Source of the DNA: Sergeia podlipaevii
Taxonomy: Eukaryota; Euglenozoa; Kinetoplastea; Trypanosomatida; Trypanosomatidae
Assembly: GCA_030849805.1 (NCBI GenBank)
Contig: JASANZ010002126.1
Coordinates: forward strand, 1 to 50,027
Length of the DNA stretch: 50,027 nucleotides
Reading direction: 5' to 3'
The first letter of the stretch is position 1; each line of letters starts with the position of its first letter. Position numbers and translations under genes: made by a program. This document shows, piece by piece, positions 30,268-41,263 of this stretch. A model generated the notes under the pieces. That model made no database searches and was not told the DNA's origin. It saw only the letters and a list, made by a program, of their open reading frames with translations.

Positions 30268-32992
30268 GGTCCAGCAATGCTACTAGTGATAGCGGGGGTA
30301 GTAACTGGCCTTTTTTTTTACTTAAATTGAGTGGTGTCAAGATATATCTACAATCCGGCAAGCACTTAATGGAAAAAAGAAAAGAAGTAGTGCTCCTAAA
30401 GGACAATAATGCCTAGATGTATATGTGTGTGCTGACTAAATGCTGCTAGCTATGTAGCCCAGCAAAAAAAAAAAAAAGACTCTGTTATGAGAGACGTAAT
30501 AATTATAAAAGAGAAATGTAAGAGAAAAAGAATAGAAACCGCACACGTGGTAAAAATGTGTTCGGATAAAAAGAAGGGAAAAAAACTGTAGAGAGCCATG
30601 TAGAGAGACTCTCGCAGTAAGGCACAAGGAACGTTCTAAAAGACATCTTTCGCATTTTAATGCCAGCAGACTGCATAAACTGGCGTGCTAAACTTTTTGT
30701 TTCTGTTAGTGCTGGTGTATTCGATATAGTTACAATAAAGGAGGTGCTGCAAGCGCTTTCATCATTATGTTGTCTACGTTGGCTCTGTCTTCTTGTATAC
30801 CTGTGAGCATGTAGCCGCGCCGTTCCTGGCAAACATAGTTTTCTTGTTGTTATTGTTAAAAAAAAAAAAAGAAATCTTCTTGAACTTCTTTGCAGATGCA
30901 TGCATTTATGTAGACGCCCCACTGAATGAGAGGTGAGATACAAAAATATATATATAATAAAAAAAATAATGATTGTGCGAGTGTGTGTGTGTGTGTGAAA
31001 CGAGTGCACTCACTCTTCAGTATTGTGCGTCGTGGTTCAGCAAAACCCAGTTGATAGGAGGAATAGCAATATATATATTCCTTTTTTTTTTTAATGATGG
31101 CACCAATCTACATTTTGCTGCAGTCATAAGAGGAGTCTGTGCTGTCTACTCCCAATTGCAACACCTTGCCGTATGCTGCTCCACTGCATAGTGGGCTGTG
31201 TGTCTCTCCACTCTCTCCTTTTCTTCTTCTTTCCTTCTTATTTTATTCTCTCGTCTAGCACACTTTCCCCTGATTGTAAATTGACGCCATAGGACACCCC
31301 CAAAAGCACCTGCAATTCCGAAAAAGAAACGCATATATATTCTGAAAGAGGGGAATGAGTCTTTCTAGCCCAAAAAATAGGTGTGCGGACATCCAAGACC
31401 ACACCCAAGTTAAGACCTTAGCTGACAGATGTACACACACTCGTATATACATATACATATATATACATATATATAGAAAGAGTGATATTTTTTTTGGTGC
31501 TTTCATTTTCGTTAGTATTTTTTTCTTCTTTATATACTACTGGAGCAGTAGAACCACAAATGCCTAGTGTTACTGTAGACCTGCTCTAAAGTAATAATTG
31601 GCCTTGCAAGGTTAGTTCTGCACTCTGCATCCATAGCATATCGATGGCACGGCTTCCACATACATATATATATATTCCTTTAACAGTTTTTTTTTCTACG
31701 TACTACTAGTCAAAATCCATTCAAGCACTGTCGTGTTGAAATGATAACAAGAACAATACAAAAAAAAAAAACGCTCCAAATACGCATTCAATAAAAAAGG
31801 AGAGACATTGATCGTCGTTACTACTTAAAATTTTATAGAAAAGTAAATCATCCTGGTCGAAGCCCACATACAGTCCTAGGAGAAATAATAAATAAAATAT
31901 ATATATATTAATCACTCATTCACCAGCATAAGCCAAGTAGCGAGAGGTAGTGCTCTACACTAGTATAGTGTAGTGCACAGCACCACCCAAACAAAAGAAG
32001 AGGCGATTAGTCCTTTTCGTTGTATAGGTGCAGCAAGTTGAACATGTACGGCGCTTAGATGGCACGGTAAAAAAAGGAAAAAAAATGTTGGCCTACGCAA
32101 CAAAAGTGTACATTATATATCAGTGCAATTTCTGGGCAATAAGAAAAAGAGGAGAAACAGAAGAAAAAAAATGCTGCTATAACATCTCTCTCTCTCTCTG
32201 TACATAGGGCCATCAACGCAGTGAAGCACTAACGCGCTGCGATATTGATACCAAAGTGCAAACAGTGCGTAAGTAAAGTCCAAATACGTATAAATGTTCA
32301 CCTATAGTGCAGAGACATATATGTAGCAGTTAGGTATTTTACTTCCCTCTCTAGGGCCTCTAGTTATCTTTCAATTTCCAGTGAGTGCACAGAGATACAC
32401 ACACTCCATCCGAGATGGGGGTTCATGGCGCAAAAATGTGGTTACTGATTGCAACCGTCAGGGTTGTAAAGCAAAAAATCAAAAAAAAAAAAAAAAAAAA
32501 GCAACAGCAAACGATCGTGCGTCATAGATAAAAAAAAAAAAATGAAGAGATGCACTAGGCACCAAGAACCGAAAAGGAAAGAAAAAAAGTAAAATATTGA
32601 ATTAGCAAATGTCATGTCCGTATACCTCTCAAAGCGTGCAATCAGAAAGAGAAAAAAATAGGGATCTATATACTGTCAATATACTTCAGCCAAACAGGCT
32701 GCCTCTCGTTTGCACAGATAAAGGAAAGTACGTTGGTAAAGAAATTTTTTTTTTTTTAAAAAAAAAAGAGACGTAGCTTCTGCGCTTTCATGAAAGTACT
32801 GTTGCATGGTACCGCCGTCAATGGCTTTGTATGCTCGCTTTTTTTCTAATGCATATACTTCTCTCCCTCTCCCCCGACCCTCTTTAGCGATACTGAAGGC
32901 ACACACACGTAGATGCGCACATAGTGTACTGACATCTGACAAGGAAACGGTGGGGGTGCGTGTGCTCACTTCTCGTAGCTGTGCGTAGCTTT
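30268..32992. other. Longest intergenic spacer (2.7 kb), likely 3' UTR of the small CCCH gene
   Basis: No credible gene in either strand. Dense microsatellites: AT/ATAC (31441-31475), TA (31661-31674, 31895-31910), A-runs (30462-30475, 30857-30868, 32481-32500, 32528-32540) and T-runs. Since transcription runs leftwards it should include the 3' UTR of the CCCH gene (starting at 32992) and the 5' UTR of the helicase (ending at 30268). Several AU-rich tracts are potential RNA-binding-protein sites. Confidence 0.4.
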
Positions 32993-33544
32993 TTAGTAGA
33001 AGCGCGCGCTAAGGTTGTACGGGTTATGGCGATACGTCAGAGGATGCTCATTGCGGCACGTAGAAGAAAGGGAATTGCGGCAGTGGCGCGGGGCACTATA
33101 GCAGTTGTCAAAGTAGTGGGAATTCACCTCCATGCTCATGTTCACGTCAACCTGTATAAAGTCGCTGTATGTGCCGGCTTGAGTTTGCCCAAACGAGTAC
33201 GGGGATTGATAGTTCTCTGATGCGGTGTTGAACTTGGGAAGAGAAATCATTACTGGGCGACGGCGCAAGAGCGGGCTGGAGATGGGGGGCTGCACAGTGG
33301 AGGCGGCAAGTGCGTTAATCTCGGAGTCTGTAATAGAAAGGGGCTCGGGGACTCCATCCAGGCGCTGAAGGCCGGTGCTCTTGAGGATTTCAATGTTCCT
33401 TTCTTCGCTCTGTAGCTCCTCCTCGCCGTGAGCGAAGGCGCAACGAGACCCAAAAGGGCATGCCTCACCGCGTGTATAGAACTGGCAGAGCGAGGTCTTA
33501 TATTTGGAAGGCTTCACCTCAATGTGCTTGTTGGCTTTGGGCAT
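32993..33544 (-). CDS. Single CCCH zinc-finger RNA-binding protein (short paralogue; ZC3H12-like)
   Basis: A 183-residue protein with one CCCH finger near its N-terminus, C-x8-C-x5-C-x3-H (about residues 19-38: CQFYTRGEACPFGSRCAFAH), preceded by the conserved KPSKYKTS. Such proteins bind AU-rich RNA and set mRNA stability or translation in trypanosomatids. The rest is Ser/Tyr/Asn-rich and probably disordered, with a short conserved-looking PPISSPLLRRRP segment. The start is the ATG at 33542-33544, giving a beginning that parallels the neighbour (MPKANKHIEVKPSKYK / MTKNRRHDIVKPSKYK); the frame is open upstream but that part is AT-rich and non-conserved. Next gene upstream is a 750-residue paralogue with the same finger. 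By memory of T. brucei synteny the pair corresponds to ZC3H12 and ZC3H13. Confidence 0.9.
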   Translation of the reverse strand: MPKANKHIEVKPSKYKTSLCQFYTRGEACPFGSRCAFAHGEEELQSEERNIEILKSTGLQRLDGVPEPLSITDSEINALAASTVQPPISSPLLRRRPVMISLPKFNTASENYQSPYSFGQTQAGTYSDFIQVDVNMSMEVNSHYFDNCYSAPRHCRNSLSSTCRNEHPLTYRHNPYNLSARFY

Positions 33545-34199
33545 TGTGGAAGTTCTGATTGTGTGTAGATGTGGTGCGTTTATTGATTTATAGACTTTTT
33601 CTTTGACGGATATATAAAAGTTTTTGTGCGGGTTGCTACGATTTCCTTTGCGAACGGTCCTTTTATACCAAGTCACAAAGAATTAACTGATGCACAGTGA
33701 TTGCTATATGTATATATATATATATATATATAAACAAGTATTGCGTACACACGTAAAACGGTAAAATATACAGAGAGAATAGTAGGAAAATGTAGTAAAA
33801 CATAAACCAGTGGAACAAAAGTTGAATACATATATATGAAATGCAAAGTGGCATAGCGAGTGGAAATCTCATCAGCTCATGCGTGATAGCATATTAAATG
33901 AAAAAAAAATCGAAAGCATTGTTTGTTGTCGCTATTTAATATGCGTATTACTATATTGTATCTATCATTCAAGCACGACATATATACCAATATACTTCTT
34001 TAAAACGCAAACGCATATGCACACACTAGCCTGCCTCTGACATTTATTAATGTACTTCTGATATTGGCGACACACCATACAAAGGCCAAATAGGAGACAT
34101 AAGAAAAAAGCTTTTAAAAAAAAAAATCTATAATAAAACATGAACACGTTAGTCAACACACTAGCAGAAGGAAAAGAAATATATAACAATAATAATAAC

Positions 34200-34233
<34 letters not shown>

Positions 34234-34975
34234 GTAGTAAAAACAAACACAAAAAGGTAGTGTGTGTGTTCGTGTTATTCTTTTATTTTTTTACGTTCAC
34301 ATCATATATACTCTGGTTTCTTTTGCGTGTATAATCTCTCCCTCCTTCTCTCTCAATCTCTCCGTTGATCTCTCTCCCCAAACTATAAACCACTAGTGCG
34401 TGAAAAGAAAGAAACACAGACAGCGCTCTTCAATTACTCTCACAAACAGGCATGCGAAGGCAAAAAAAGAACCGAAGGTGGGACCAGGAACCATGCGATA
34501 AGTGAGCAAAAAAAAAAGGGGGGGGTTAAACATAAAAAAAGGATTATCAAAGTTTAAGCCGGCATCATACAGTTAAAAAAAAAAAGAGGAGAAAAAAAAA
34601 GCGCTTACACCTTTTCATGCAACAAGGTGTGAAAGGCTTCCTTAGTCCCCCTCAACCAGCCACTCAGCAATCCCCCCTTCACCCATCTCCATCCACGCGA
34701 ATGTGCAACCTTTCCGTTGTACCAACGCAACTCCTACTACTAGCGGGCTCCTGGCAAAACACGATGCACGGGGTCAGTGGCACCAAGCGGTACAGGTATG
34801 GGCAATGCACAAAAGTGGAGAAAAAAATATGAGGCAAACTAGACGAACAGAAAAATAGAGAAAAGGAAAAGAAAAATATGATAATACCAGATTTTTAAAA
34901 AAAAAAGTGAAAACGCGCACACATATAAATATACAAATGTATATTTGAAGCCACAAATTGGAGCCAGCGAGCTCC
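33545..34975. other. Spacer between the two CCCH genes
   Basis: About 1.4 kb. Contains a (TA)n tract (33711-33732), an (AAT)n tract (about 34186-34239), A-runs (34118-34127, 34508-34518), and CT-rich DNA near 34338-34378. It probably carries the 3' UTR of the longer CCCH gene and the splice site of the shorter one. No gene seen. Confidence 0.4.
34186..34239. repeat. (AAT)n microsatellite
   Basis: Mostly perfect AAT/ATA triplets with occasional AAC, about 50 bp. Confidence 0.9.
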
Positions 34976-37228
34976 TCAAATGCAGTACTCGATATCCTCG
35001 CTAGTGTCCTCACCCATCACAAGCTGCTTCGTCTTACCTGAACGAAAACGAGTGTTAGGCGGCACACACCATGGAGCACACGTCGCAGGCGTCTCTGTAG
35101 GTGGTAGCTTGAGCATCTCTTCGGCGTGCACATCGGCACCAGTGCCCTCCCTGGCGGTCTCCTTCTGCTTGCGTGTGAAGTAAAACACCGTGTTCTTATG
35201 CGCACAATAAAGTAACAGCGAGTCAGACTCGCCCTCCGCCGAACAGGAGCTTTGAAACTTGTTCACCATCACTGGACGGTGAGTCTGTGGCTTCGCCTTA
35301 CTCGCACCTTCGCGTGTAACAGAGCACAGCAGTGGCGGCTTTGAAGGTGCCGCGCCACTTCGGTTACTTGGCTCTGCGGCACTGTCTAACTGCACAGGTT
35401 TATTCAATGCCGCCGTGACGGATTTGGTAGAGTGCGCAGTGAACAGCGGTACAGCAGACACACGTGCTGGTGCAGTTGTTGGTGGATTCTCAGTGGTCTC
35501 GAAAACTGGTACTGATGTCTGTGGAGGTGTCTGAGGAACCGCGGGAGCGGCGCTGCCAGGGGAGGTATCGTCGCTGTTGTGGTGGTTCTGCAGCCAGTTG
35601 TCAATAAGAGTACCGAGCCCCTCGGGGTTCGTGTAGTCATCGTCTGTGCCTCCGGCCCCTTCCGTGCCAACTGTCTGTCCACATACCGCCTGCGCGACAC
35701 AAGATGGCCTGTTCACGTACGTGTCCGGTACCGCTGCGGCGCTGAAGCCAACCAAGTCGTCTGCGAAGGCACCAAACAGCTGGAACTGCGACGAGGGAGG
35801 ATAGCTCTGATGGAGTTGCTGCATGACCACTGGAGGACTTACTGGGGAATAAAGAACGCTGCCACCACTACCCGTAGCTACCTGCTGAATAAAGGCATCT
35901 GTAGTGAAGCCTCTATCATCTTGCCGCTGTTGACGTTGCTGTTGCTGTTGCTGCTGGTGCTGCTGCTGGCAAAACGCGCTAATCCCCTCGCCGTCACCGC
36001 TGCGGGTGGAAGGATCTAGAGGAATGTGGACCACAGTAGGTGGCATTGATGAAGCCATCAGAGTCTGGAAGCAAGCCGCAGTGACCGTCTCTCCACTATC
36101 AAGACGCATGCATGCTGGTACCGGTGTTCCTGAGAGAAAAGGCATCATGCCATTCTGCGGAAGACTCATCAGATGGCTGTTGGCTCCGCTCGTATTGCTA
36201 GTGTTGCTGGCGGCCGCTGTACCAGCTAGCGTGCCGGCCACGTAGTACTCCGAGGGCCCCTGCTGCTGCTGCTGCTGCTGCTGCCGGTACGAAAGATCGA
36301 AGAAGTGGTGATGCGAGCCGGCAGCTCCAGCAAAGACTCTCTGCTGCTGGCACACTCCTCCACCAGCAGCCCCTCCTCTGTGGCCAACGTGAACCATCGT
36401 GTTGCTACTGACTACTGCCCCACCCCGGCGCCTAGCGGGGCGATCGTCGTACGCCGCTGACTGTTGCTGTGATTGTTGCTGCCGGTGTTGCTGCGGATGC
36501 GACGGTTGCTGCTGCATGGGAGGATGGGCACACTGTGGAGGTGCATACGCTGGCAGAGGAGACATATGCACCTCACTTACGACGGAGTTGATGGGGTGTT
36601 GGTTGCTGTTAATAGCAAAAAAGGGGTGGTTGCCAATGCCTGTCGGGATGGTCAATGGGATGCCGCGCTCAGTGAACACAACCGCCCCTCCCCCTGCTTT
36701 GGACGTTGAGTTCAAGCTCATCTCCGCATTCACGCTGTAGTAAGGTATGTACGATGGTGATGGCGCTGTAGGAGGTAAAACAGCTGAGGGTAAGTGGAGT
36801 GTCGCATGCTGCTGCTGCTGCTGCTGCTGCTTGTGTTTCTTGCCAGCTTTCGTGGTGCCTGTGCGAGACAGCGCTGCCTGAGCATGGGCCGCCTCTGCGA
36901 CCTTGGCAGTCACGGCACTGCCGTTGCTGCAATGACGGCTAGACTCTGCGCCAACTCCTTTGCCGCGAGTCTTCGTACTCAACGAACCCTCGTCAGAGTG
37001 AGAGGAAGAAGAAGAGGAAAGACGTCCGCTGGGGCTTTCAGGGCGAGATGCTTCTGCCAACGTTGACGATGAGGTGGGCTCTTTGGTTTCCTCTCTCAGC
37101 TCAGCCTCGCCATGAGCAAACGCACATTTATCACCAAACGGGCATCCTTCTGGACTTACGTAAAATGTGCAAATCGATGTTTTATACTTGGACGGCTTCA
37201 CAATATCATGACGACGATTCTTCGTCAT
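34976..37228 (-). CDS. Single CCCH zinc-finger protein with long poly-Q-rich tail (ZC3H13-like)
   Basis: A 750-residue protein whose N-terminus carries one CCCH finger (CTFYVSPEGCPFGDKCAFAH, C-x8-C-x5-C-x3-H) after KPSKYKTS, almost the same as its downstream neighbour. The following ~700 residues are disordered: Ser-rich (about 60-90), many poly-Gln tracts (for example near 134-141, 312-319 and 424-437), Pro-rich and Tyr/Ser-rich segments. Two long CAG/CTG tracts underlie Gln runs (plus strand 36261-36284 and 36808-36831). The start is the ATG at 37226-37228, giving MTKNRRHDIVKPSKYK, matching the neighbour; an upstream in-frame codon reading in AT-rich DNA is not used. Expected role: post-transcriptional regulator binding U- or AU-rich RNA. 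The C-terminal acidic end (EDTSEDIEYCI) is unique. It is much longer than its neighbour. Confidence 0.9.
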   Translation of the reverse strand: MTKNRRHDIVKPSKYKTSICTFYVSPEGCPFGDKCAFAHGEAELREETKEPTSSSTLAEASRPESPSGRLSSSSSSHSDEGSLSTKTRGKGVGAESSRHCSNGSAVTAKVAEAAHAQAALSRTGTTKAGKKHKQQQQQQQHATLHLPSAVLPPTAPSPSYIPYYSVNAEMSLNSTSKAGGGAVVFTERGIPLTIPTGIGNHPFFAINSNQHPINSVVSEVHMSPLPAYAPPQCAHPPMQQQPSHPQQHRQQQSQQQSAAYDDRPARRRGGAVVSSNTMVHVGHRGGAAGGGVCQQQRVFAGAAGSHHHFFDLSYRQQQQQQQQGPSEYYVAGTLAGTAAASNTSNTSGANSHLMSLPQNGMMPFLSGTPVPACMRLDSGETVTAACFQTLMASSMPPTVVHIPLDPSTRSGDGEGISAFCQQQHQQQQQQQRQQRQDDRGFTTDAFIQQVATGSGGSVLYSPVSPPVVMQQLHQSYPPSSQFQLFGAFADDLVGFSAAAVPDTYVNRPSCVAQAVCGQTVGTEGAGGTDDDYTNPEGLGTLIDNWLQNHHNSDDTSPGSAAPAVPQTPPQTSVPVFETTENPPTTAPARVSAVPLFTAHSTKSVTAALNKPVQLDSAAEPSNRSGAAPSKPPLLCSVTREGASKAKPQTHRPVMVNKFQSSCSAEGESDSLLLYCAHKNTVFYFTRKQKETAREGTGADVHAEEMLKLPPTETPATCAPWCVPPNTRFRSGKTKQLVMGEDTSEDIEYCI
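36261..36284. repeat. In-frame CAG/CTG triplet run
   Basis: Eight consecutive Gln codons inside the larger CCCH gene; likely length-polymorphic. Confidence 0.9.
36808..36831. repeat. In-frame CAG/CTG triplet run
   Basis: A second run of pure triplets, giving eight Gln followed by His-Ala in the CCCH protein. Confidence 0.9.
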
Positions 37229-37300
37229 CGGAACAGTGATCGTGCGTGGAAAGTGATGCAAGCACACACACACGCTTTATCTCATATATACACACACGCG

Positions 37301-37333
<33 letters not shown>

Positions 37334-39278
37334 ATAGATAGAAAGATGCCGTCTCCTATATATGAATTCTCAGTGGTAGCAAACAACAAGCTTTTGCAGT
37401 TTATATCAACTCAGATGAATCCTTTATATTTAAACCGCGTCGAATCTCCGCACCAAAGTTCCGAGCAGACGGGGGTGTAGTCTAGAGTAAAAGTACCTAT
37501 TTCCACTCAAAAAAAAAAAAAAATCGTGATCTACGCTGCCTCAATCAGCGATTGCTATAAGAGGCTAAATATATATATATATATATCTTATTTAAATAAA
37601 AATGCAAAAAAAAAATAATAATAATAATGTGCGTTGTGATATGTATCAACAAGCCAACCCACTCACACCTATAAAAATAATAACTCCGTCTTCAATGGCT
37701 ACTAATGACTACTTTTTTATGTATATATATATATATATTATTGAGTGTGGTTGTGTAAAAAAAAAAGAGAAGAGAAAAGGGGCTGCGCGCAGATGCCGCG
37801 CTACGCACACACACACAGACAAACGCTGCTAAATTGAGAGTGTTGCAACGTGCACTGTCATGTGTATCATAATATGTATTTGAAAAAAAAAAAAAGACAA
37901 ATCAACGCATAGATTCATAAACCGAAGGGGGGAAAAAGCAAAGTATAACTGATTGCAAGTGCACCGAGTGGGTGTACATACACGCTCAGCGCCTACGCAA
38001 AGTAACCACGGACATCACCAATGTGGGCAGAGGCCAATTCAAAAAAATAAAAAAGATATGTATATTTCATAGATATGGCAACTCATTTTATTCATTTTTA
38101 AAATAGAAGAAGTGTAGATACGTCCGCAAGGCGCTATGAGCCTGCAAGCAACAAAACCGTTGACTTTTGCCTTTTCTCCCTCAGGGTTGATTGCACATTA
38201 CATTTAGGTCAACCAAGACCTCCCCCCCACCCCTCCTCTACACTCCCTCTCTCCATGCGCATCCTCTTCCTGCTGGGAGCTCTGTACGCTCTGGCCACTA
38301 TGATGTGAGATACCATCGGTAGCAGTGGCAACAGCTTACACTCCCAAGTAAAGCAGGAAAAAAAATAGAAGTTGTAGAAGAGGTATAGAAATAGGAGGGA
38401 AGAGAGAGAGAGAGGGAGAGAAAAGCTGCATCCGCGATTGTGCTGCTAACATCACTACTCCGCCCTTGCTCACGAAGCTCTACATGCCATTTGATTTACA
38501 ATATATTTGTGTTTTGTTTTGTTTTGTGCTGATTTAGTAGCCTCCCACGCTTGAAGCTGCAGCGTACTCAAACTTTACAAATACAAAGGAGAAACATCCA
38601 ATTAGTACACCTTAAAAAAAAAGAAAAAGAAAAAAAAGAAAAAAGAGGGTGAAGAGCAAGAGGAACATATGCTTCCTTTATTGCTCGTTTCATTCATCTT
38701 TTCTCTCGCTCATTTGCCTTTAGCATGATTGTGGTCTTCTTCTCTCCGCACACGCTTGTTCCTTCCGGCCCTTCTTGCCATCGCGCTGGAAGCCCCTATA
38801 CATTGTTGTGCACAGCACACCTCTACCCCACCACCACATGAAAGCAAGTGAAACAAAAAAAAGAAAGAAAGAATAAATAAACACCCACAAAGAGCGATCA
38901 CACACCCGCAATATGTACACCTGCCGCGTGATGAGAAGAACAACTCCCTGCTCGTCATAGCTCCACGATATAGAATAAATGAAAAACGTGTGCATGATGC
39001 AGAAAAAAGAAAGTAGTACTTTTTTTGGAAAAGAAAAAAGTCGCTTGCCCTTTCTCCATTTCCCTCTGCTCATCACTCCATATATCCTCGTATGGCGCCA
39101 GCTTGTCATCAGAGGTACGTATTCATACTGGAAGCGTACATCCTATATGAACATATGAGAAACACAAGTAGGTATATATGGTCTGTATCCCATACTTCTC
39201 GCCCTACTCCCCTGTTCGTCATTCTATTCTTGATAGATGCCTCTTCTTCATATTTGTTTCTTCCTCTTCTCCTGACCT
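37229..39278. other. Long intergenic spacer (2 kb)
   Basis: Contains CA/AT repeats (37264-37330), A-runs (37509-37521, 37883-37895, 38614-38644), AT microsatellite (37570-37586) and C-runs (38223-38230). The small minus-strand frames around 38710-39109 (82 and 129 codons) have no recognisable domain and a membrane-like random composition. It should carry the 5' UTR of the larger CCCH gene and the 3' UTR of the PP2C gene. Confidence 0.4.
37301..37329. repeat. (TA)n microsatellite
   Basis: Perfect TA tract of 29 bp upstream of the larger CCCH gene. Confidence 0.95.
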
Positions 39279-40460
39279 CTAGATGAGATCCACAATCATC
39301 ACGGTCATGTTGTCAGTACCCGCCGCGCGAGATGGCTGGCCAGTCTCCTCAGAAACAGGCGCAAGGCAATGGTTGCACAGAGCCTCGCAAATCTTCTCAT
39401 TACTGAGACCCTCGACCTTCTTTGTGTTGATAAACTCAATAAGATCTTCATTGCTCAGCACATCAAAGATACCGTCGCAAGCAAGTACCACGTACTTATC
39501 CGTCTCAGTATTGCGCTCAGTAGAGATCACGTCAGGAAGAGGAATAACGAGCTGCTCCGTGGCGCTCAGGGCAGCATTCTTCTTGTAAGAGAAGTCACCC
39601 ATGGCGCGGCTCATGGCCAGCTGACCGTTCACACGGTTATCCTGGACGAAGCCACCAGCGGCAGTAATGCGCTCCTTCTCCGCCTCGTTCTCAGGCTTGT
39701 GGTCGTGAGAAAGGTCGAAAGCGGCACCGTTGCGGCACAGCACAGCGCGAGAGTCACCCACAGAGGCACAAGCAATCTCCTTGGGGGAGACAAATACAGA
39801 AACGGCGGTGCAGCCAGATTCGTCCACTTTCAGCTCCTCCTTGATGCGTCCATCTATTTCTAAGTAAGCGGCAGGGAAATCGATTGAGTGGCAGACACTC
39901 TCCTTCTTGCTGTGCTTCTTGATGACCTGAGGGAAAGCGGTGCTGCAGAAGTTAGCGCAGCCCTTGCCGGAGTGGCCGTCAAATACGCAAAAGAGAGCCT
40001 CCTTGCTGTCCGCAGCACCTGCGGGGAAAGTGACGTTGATGACATGGTTGTCCTCCATGTTTGAGCGCCACCCCTGCATCTCACCAACAGCAACATCAAA
40101 ATTAGGGTTGCTCTTCACTGTCTCGCTCTTGAAGTCAGTGTTGGGCTTGTCAAGGAAGGCGCGCTGGCTCATCATGAGCTGCTGAAGCAGTTTCTGCACC
40201 TGCATCTGCTGTTGTTGACGGAGAAGAAGGGCTTGCTCCACGTCATTCTGGCTTTTCTTGCCAAGAATCTCGGCGTGCTTCCTTTCATGCTCAAGGCGGA
40301 GTCGCTCCTCGGCCTGCTGGCGCTTGGACTTCTCCTGGCCTGACTTCTCCGTGGCCTTGCTGAGATCGGAGAGAAGCTTGTTGAAATCATCCTCCTCCCG
40401 CTGCTTCTTGCCCTTGGGGTTTTTGTTTTGCGGAATTTTACTTTTATTGTTCTTCGTCAT
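39279..40460 (-). CDS. PPM-family (PP2C) Ser/Thr protein phosphatase with N-terminal coiled coil
   Basis: Mn/Mg-dependent phosphatase. The 393-residue protein has a basic start, a Gln/Glu-rich coiled coil (about 35-100) and the catalytic domain from about 122: GWRSNMED (130-137), FDGHSG (160-165, first metal Asp), GCTAV (216-220), SVGDSRAVL (233-241), AMSRAMGDF (282-290), ACDGIFD (327-333, metal Asp) and the closing TDNMTVMIVDL (382-392, Asp-Asn metal site). All metal-binding residues appear present, so it should be active. The coiled coil is unusual for the family and may dictate localisation or dimerisation. The start ATG (40458-40460) lies about 5 nt downstream of a strong acceptor pattern. 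The next gene upstream in transcription is a DYRK kinase, a suggestive kinase/phosphatase adjacency with no functional proof. Confidence 0.95.
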   Translation of the reverse strand: MTKNNKSKIPQNKNPKGKKQREEDDFNKLLSDLSKATEKSGQEKSKRQQAEERLRLEHERKHAEILGKKSQNDVEQALLLRQQQQMQVQKLLQQLMMSQRAFLDKPNTDFKSETVKSNPNFDVAVGEMQGWRSNMEDNHVINVTFPAGAADSKEALFCVFDGHSGKGCANFCSTAFPQVIKKHSKKESVCHSIDFPAAYLEIDGRIKEELKVDESGCTAVSVFVSPKEIACASVGDSRAVLCRNGAAFDLSHDHKPENEAEKERITAAGGFVQDNRVNGQLAMSRAMGDFSYKKNAALSATEQLVIPLPDVISTERNTETDKYVVLACDGIFDVLSNEDLIEFINTKKVEGLSNEKICEALCNHCLAPVSEETGQPSRAAGTDNMTVMIVDLI

Positions 40461-40465
40461 GGTTG

Positions 40466-40500
40466 CTAGAAGAAAAATAAATAATTCAAAAAAAAAAAAA
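40466..40500 (-). promoter_or_regulatory. Predicted spliced-leader acceptor site for the PP2C gene, very short 5' UTR
   Basis: Minus strand: 13 T followed by a second pyrimidine stretch and the first AG (complement of 40466-40467), only about 5 nt before the ATG. If used, the gene-encoded 5' UTR is nearly absent. Confidence 0.45.
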
Positions 40501-40707
40501 GGAGGTCTGTAAAATGTGTAAGTTGATTCCTAAACAGAAGAAAAAAGGAAGTGGTGGAGGTAAAAAAAAAAAGTGAAGAGAAACAAGGCGGTTGCCTTCA
40601 AGCAAAAAAAAAAAAAAGCATAACTATAAACGAAAACTCAGCACACCCGCCGTATCAACACGCATCTTTCATCGAGAAGAATCCACTCCACTTACGTTTT
40701 GAATCCT

Positions 40708-41022
40708 CCCTTTTGTTTTGAGTGAATACGTTATTAGATATATATGTGTTTGTGTTTGTGTGTGCGTATACTCAAGCAAAAAGAAAAGGAAGAAGCCCGC
40801 TTGTGCCTATCGCAGTGTGCGCGCAGATTGCAATAGAAGTATACACACGACAAATCCTACTAGTNCCCTTTTGTTTTGAGTGTATACGTTATTAGATATA
40901 TATGTGTTTGTGTTTGTGTGTGCGTATACTCAAGCAAAAAGAAAAGGAAGAAGCCCGCTTGTGCCTATCGCAGTGTGCGCGCAGATTGCAATTGAAGTAT
41001 ACACACGACAAATCCTACTAGT
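40708..41022. repeat. 157-bp direct duplication flanking an N (probable assembly artefact)
   Basis: 40708-40864 and 40866-41022 are aligned end to end and differ at only two bases I can see (a/t near 40725 versus its partner and a/t in the caat[a/t]gaag segment). A lone N separates them. As at 6859, this looks like two contig ends joined without collapsing the overlap, possibly from two alleles. Confidence 0.8.
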
Positions 41023-41263
41023 TGCAACCGAAGAAAAATAAATACAAGTGAGAAAAAAAAAAAAAATACACTCAAACAACGCAAATCAACAAAGAAAACA
41101 AAAATGGAACGTAGAGAAAGAAAAAAAAGAAAGTAGAGTGAAAAAAAAGTCTACACGCGAAAAGAAAGGGCCAAAAAGGCAAAATTCTTCCTTTCTCCCT
41201 CTCTATCTCTTTCTCGAGCCGACCCCCTTTATAGCCAATAGCAAGCGCTAGACATCAGCGCGG

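Larger units (their letters stand above)
40461..41263. other. Intergenic spacer with a 157-bp duplication around an N
   Basis: Apart from the duplication and A-runs (40568-40581, 40604-40618, 41053-41067), nothing gene-like is seen. The N at 40865 is the second unresolved base in the window. Confidence 0.4.

Noticed and set aside
30503..31009. 168-codon minus-strand frame in the long spacer
   Set aside because: Phe/Ser/Tyr-rich low-complexity composition from T-runs; no domain and no acceptor pattern.
38720..39109. 129-codon minus-strand frame
   Set aside because: Hydrophobic, low-complexity, no homologue recognised; probably UTR.
40708..41022. Genuine tandem repeat or duplicated promoter
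   Set aside because: The lone N exactly between the copies makes an assembly join the simpler explanation.
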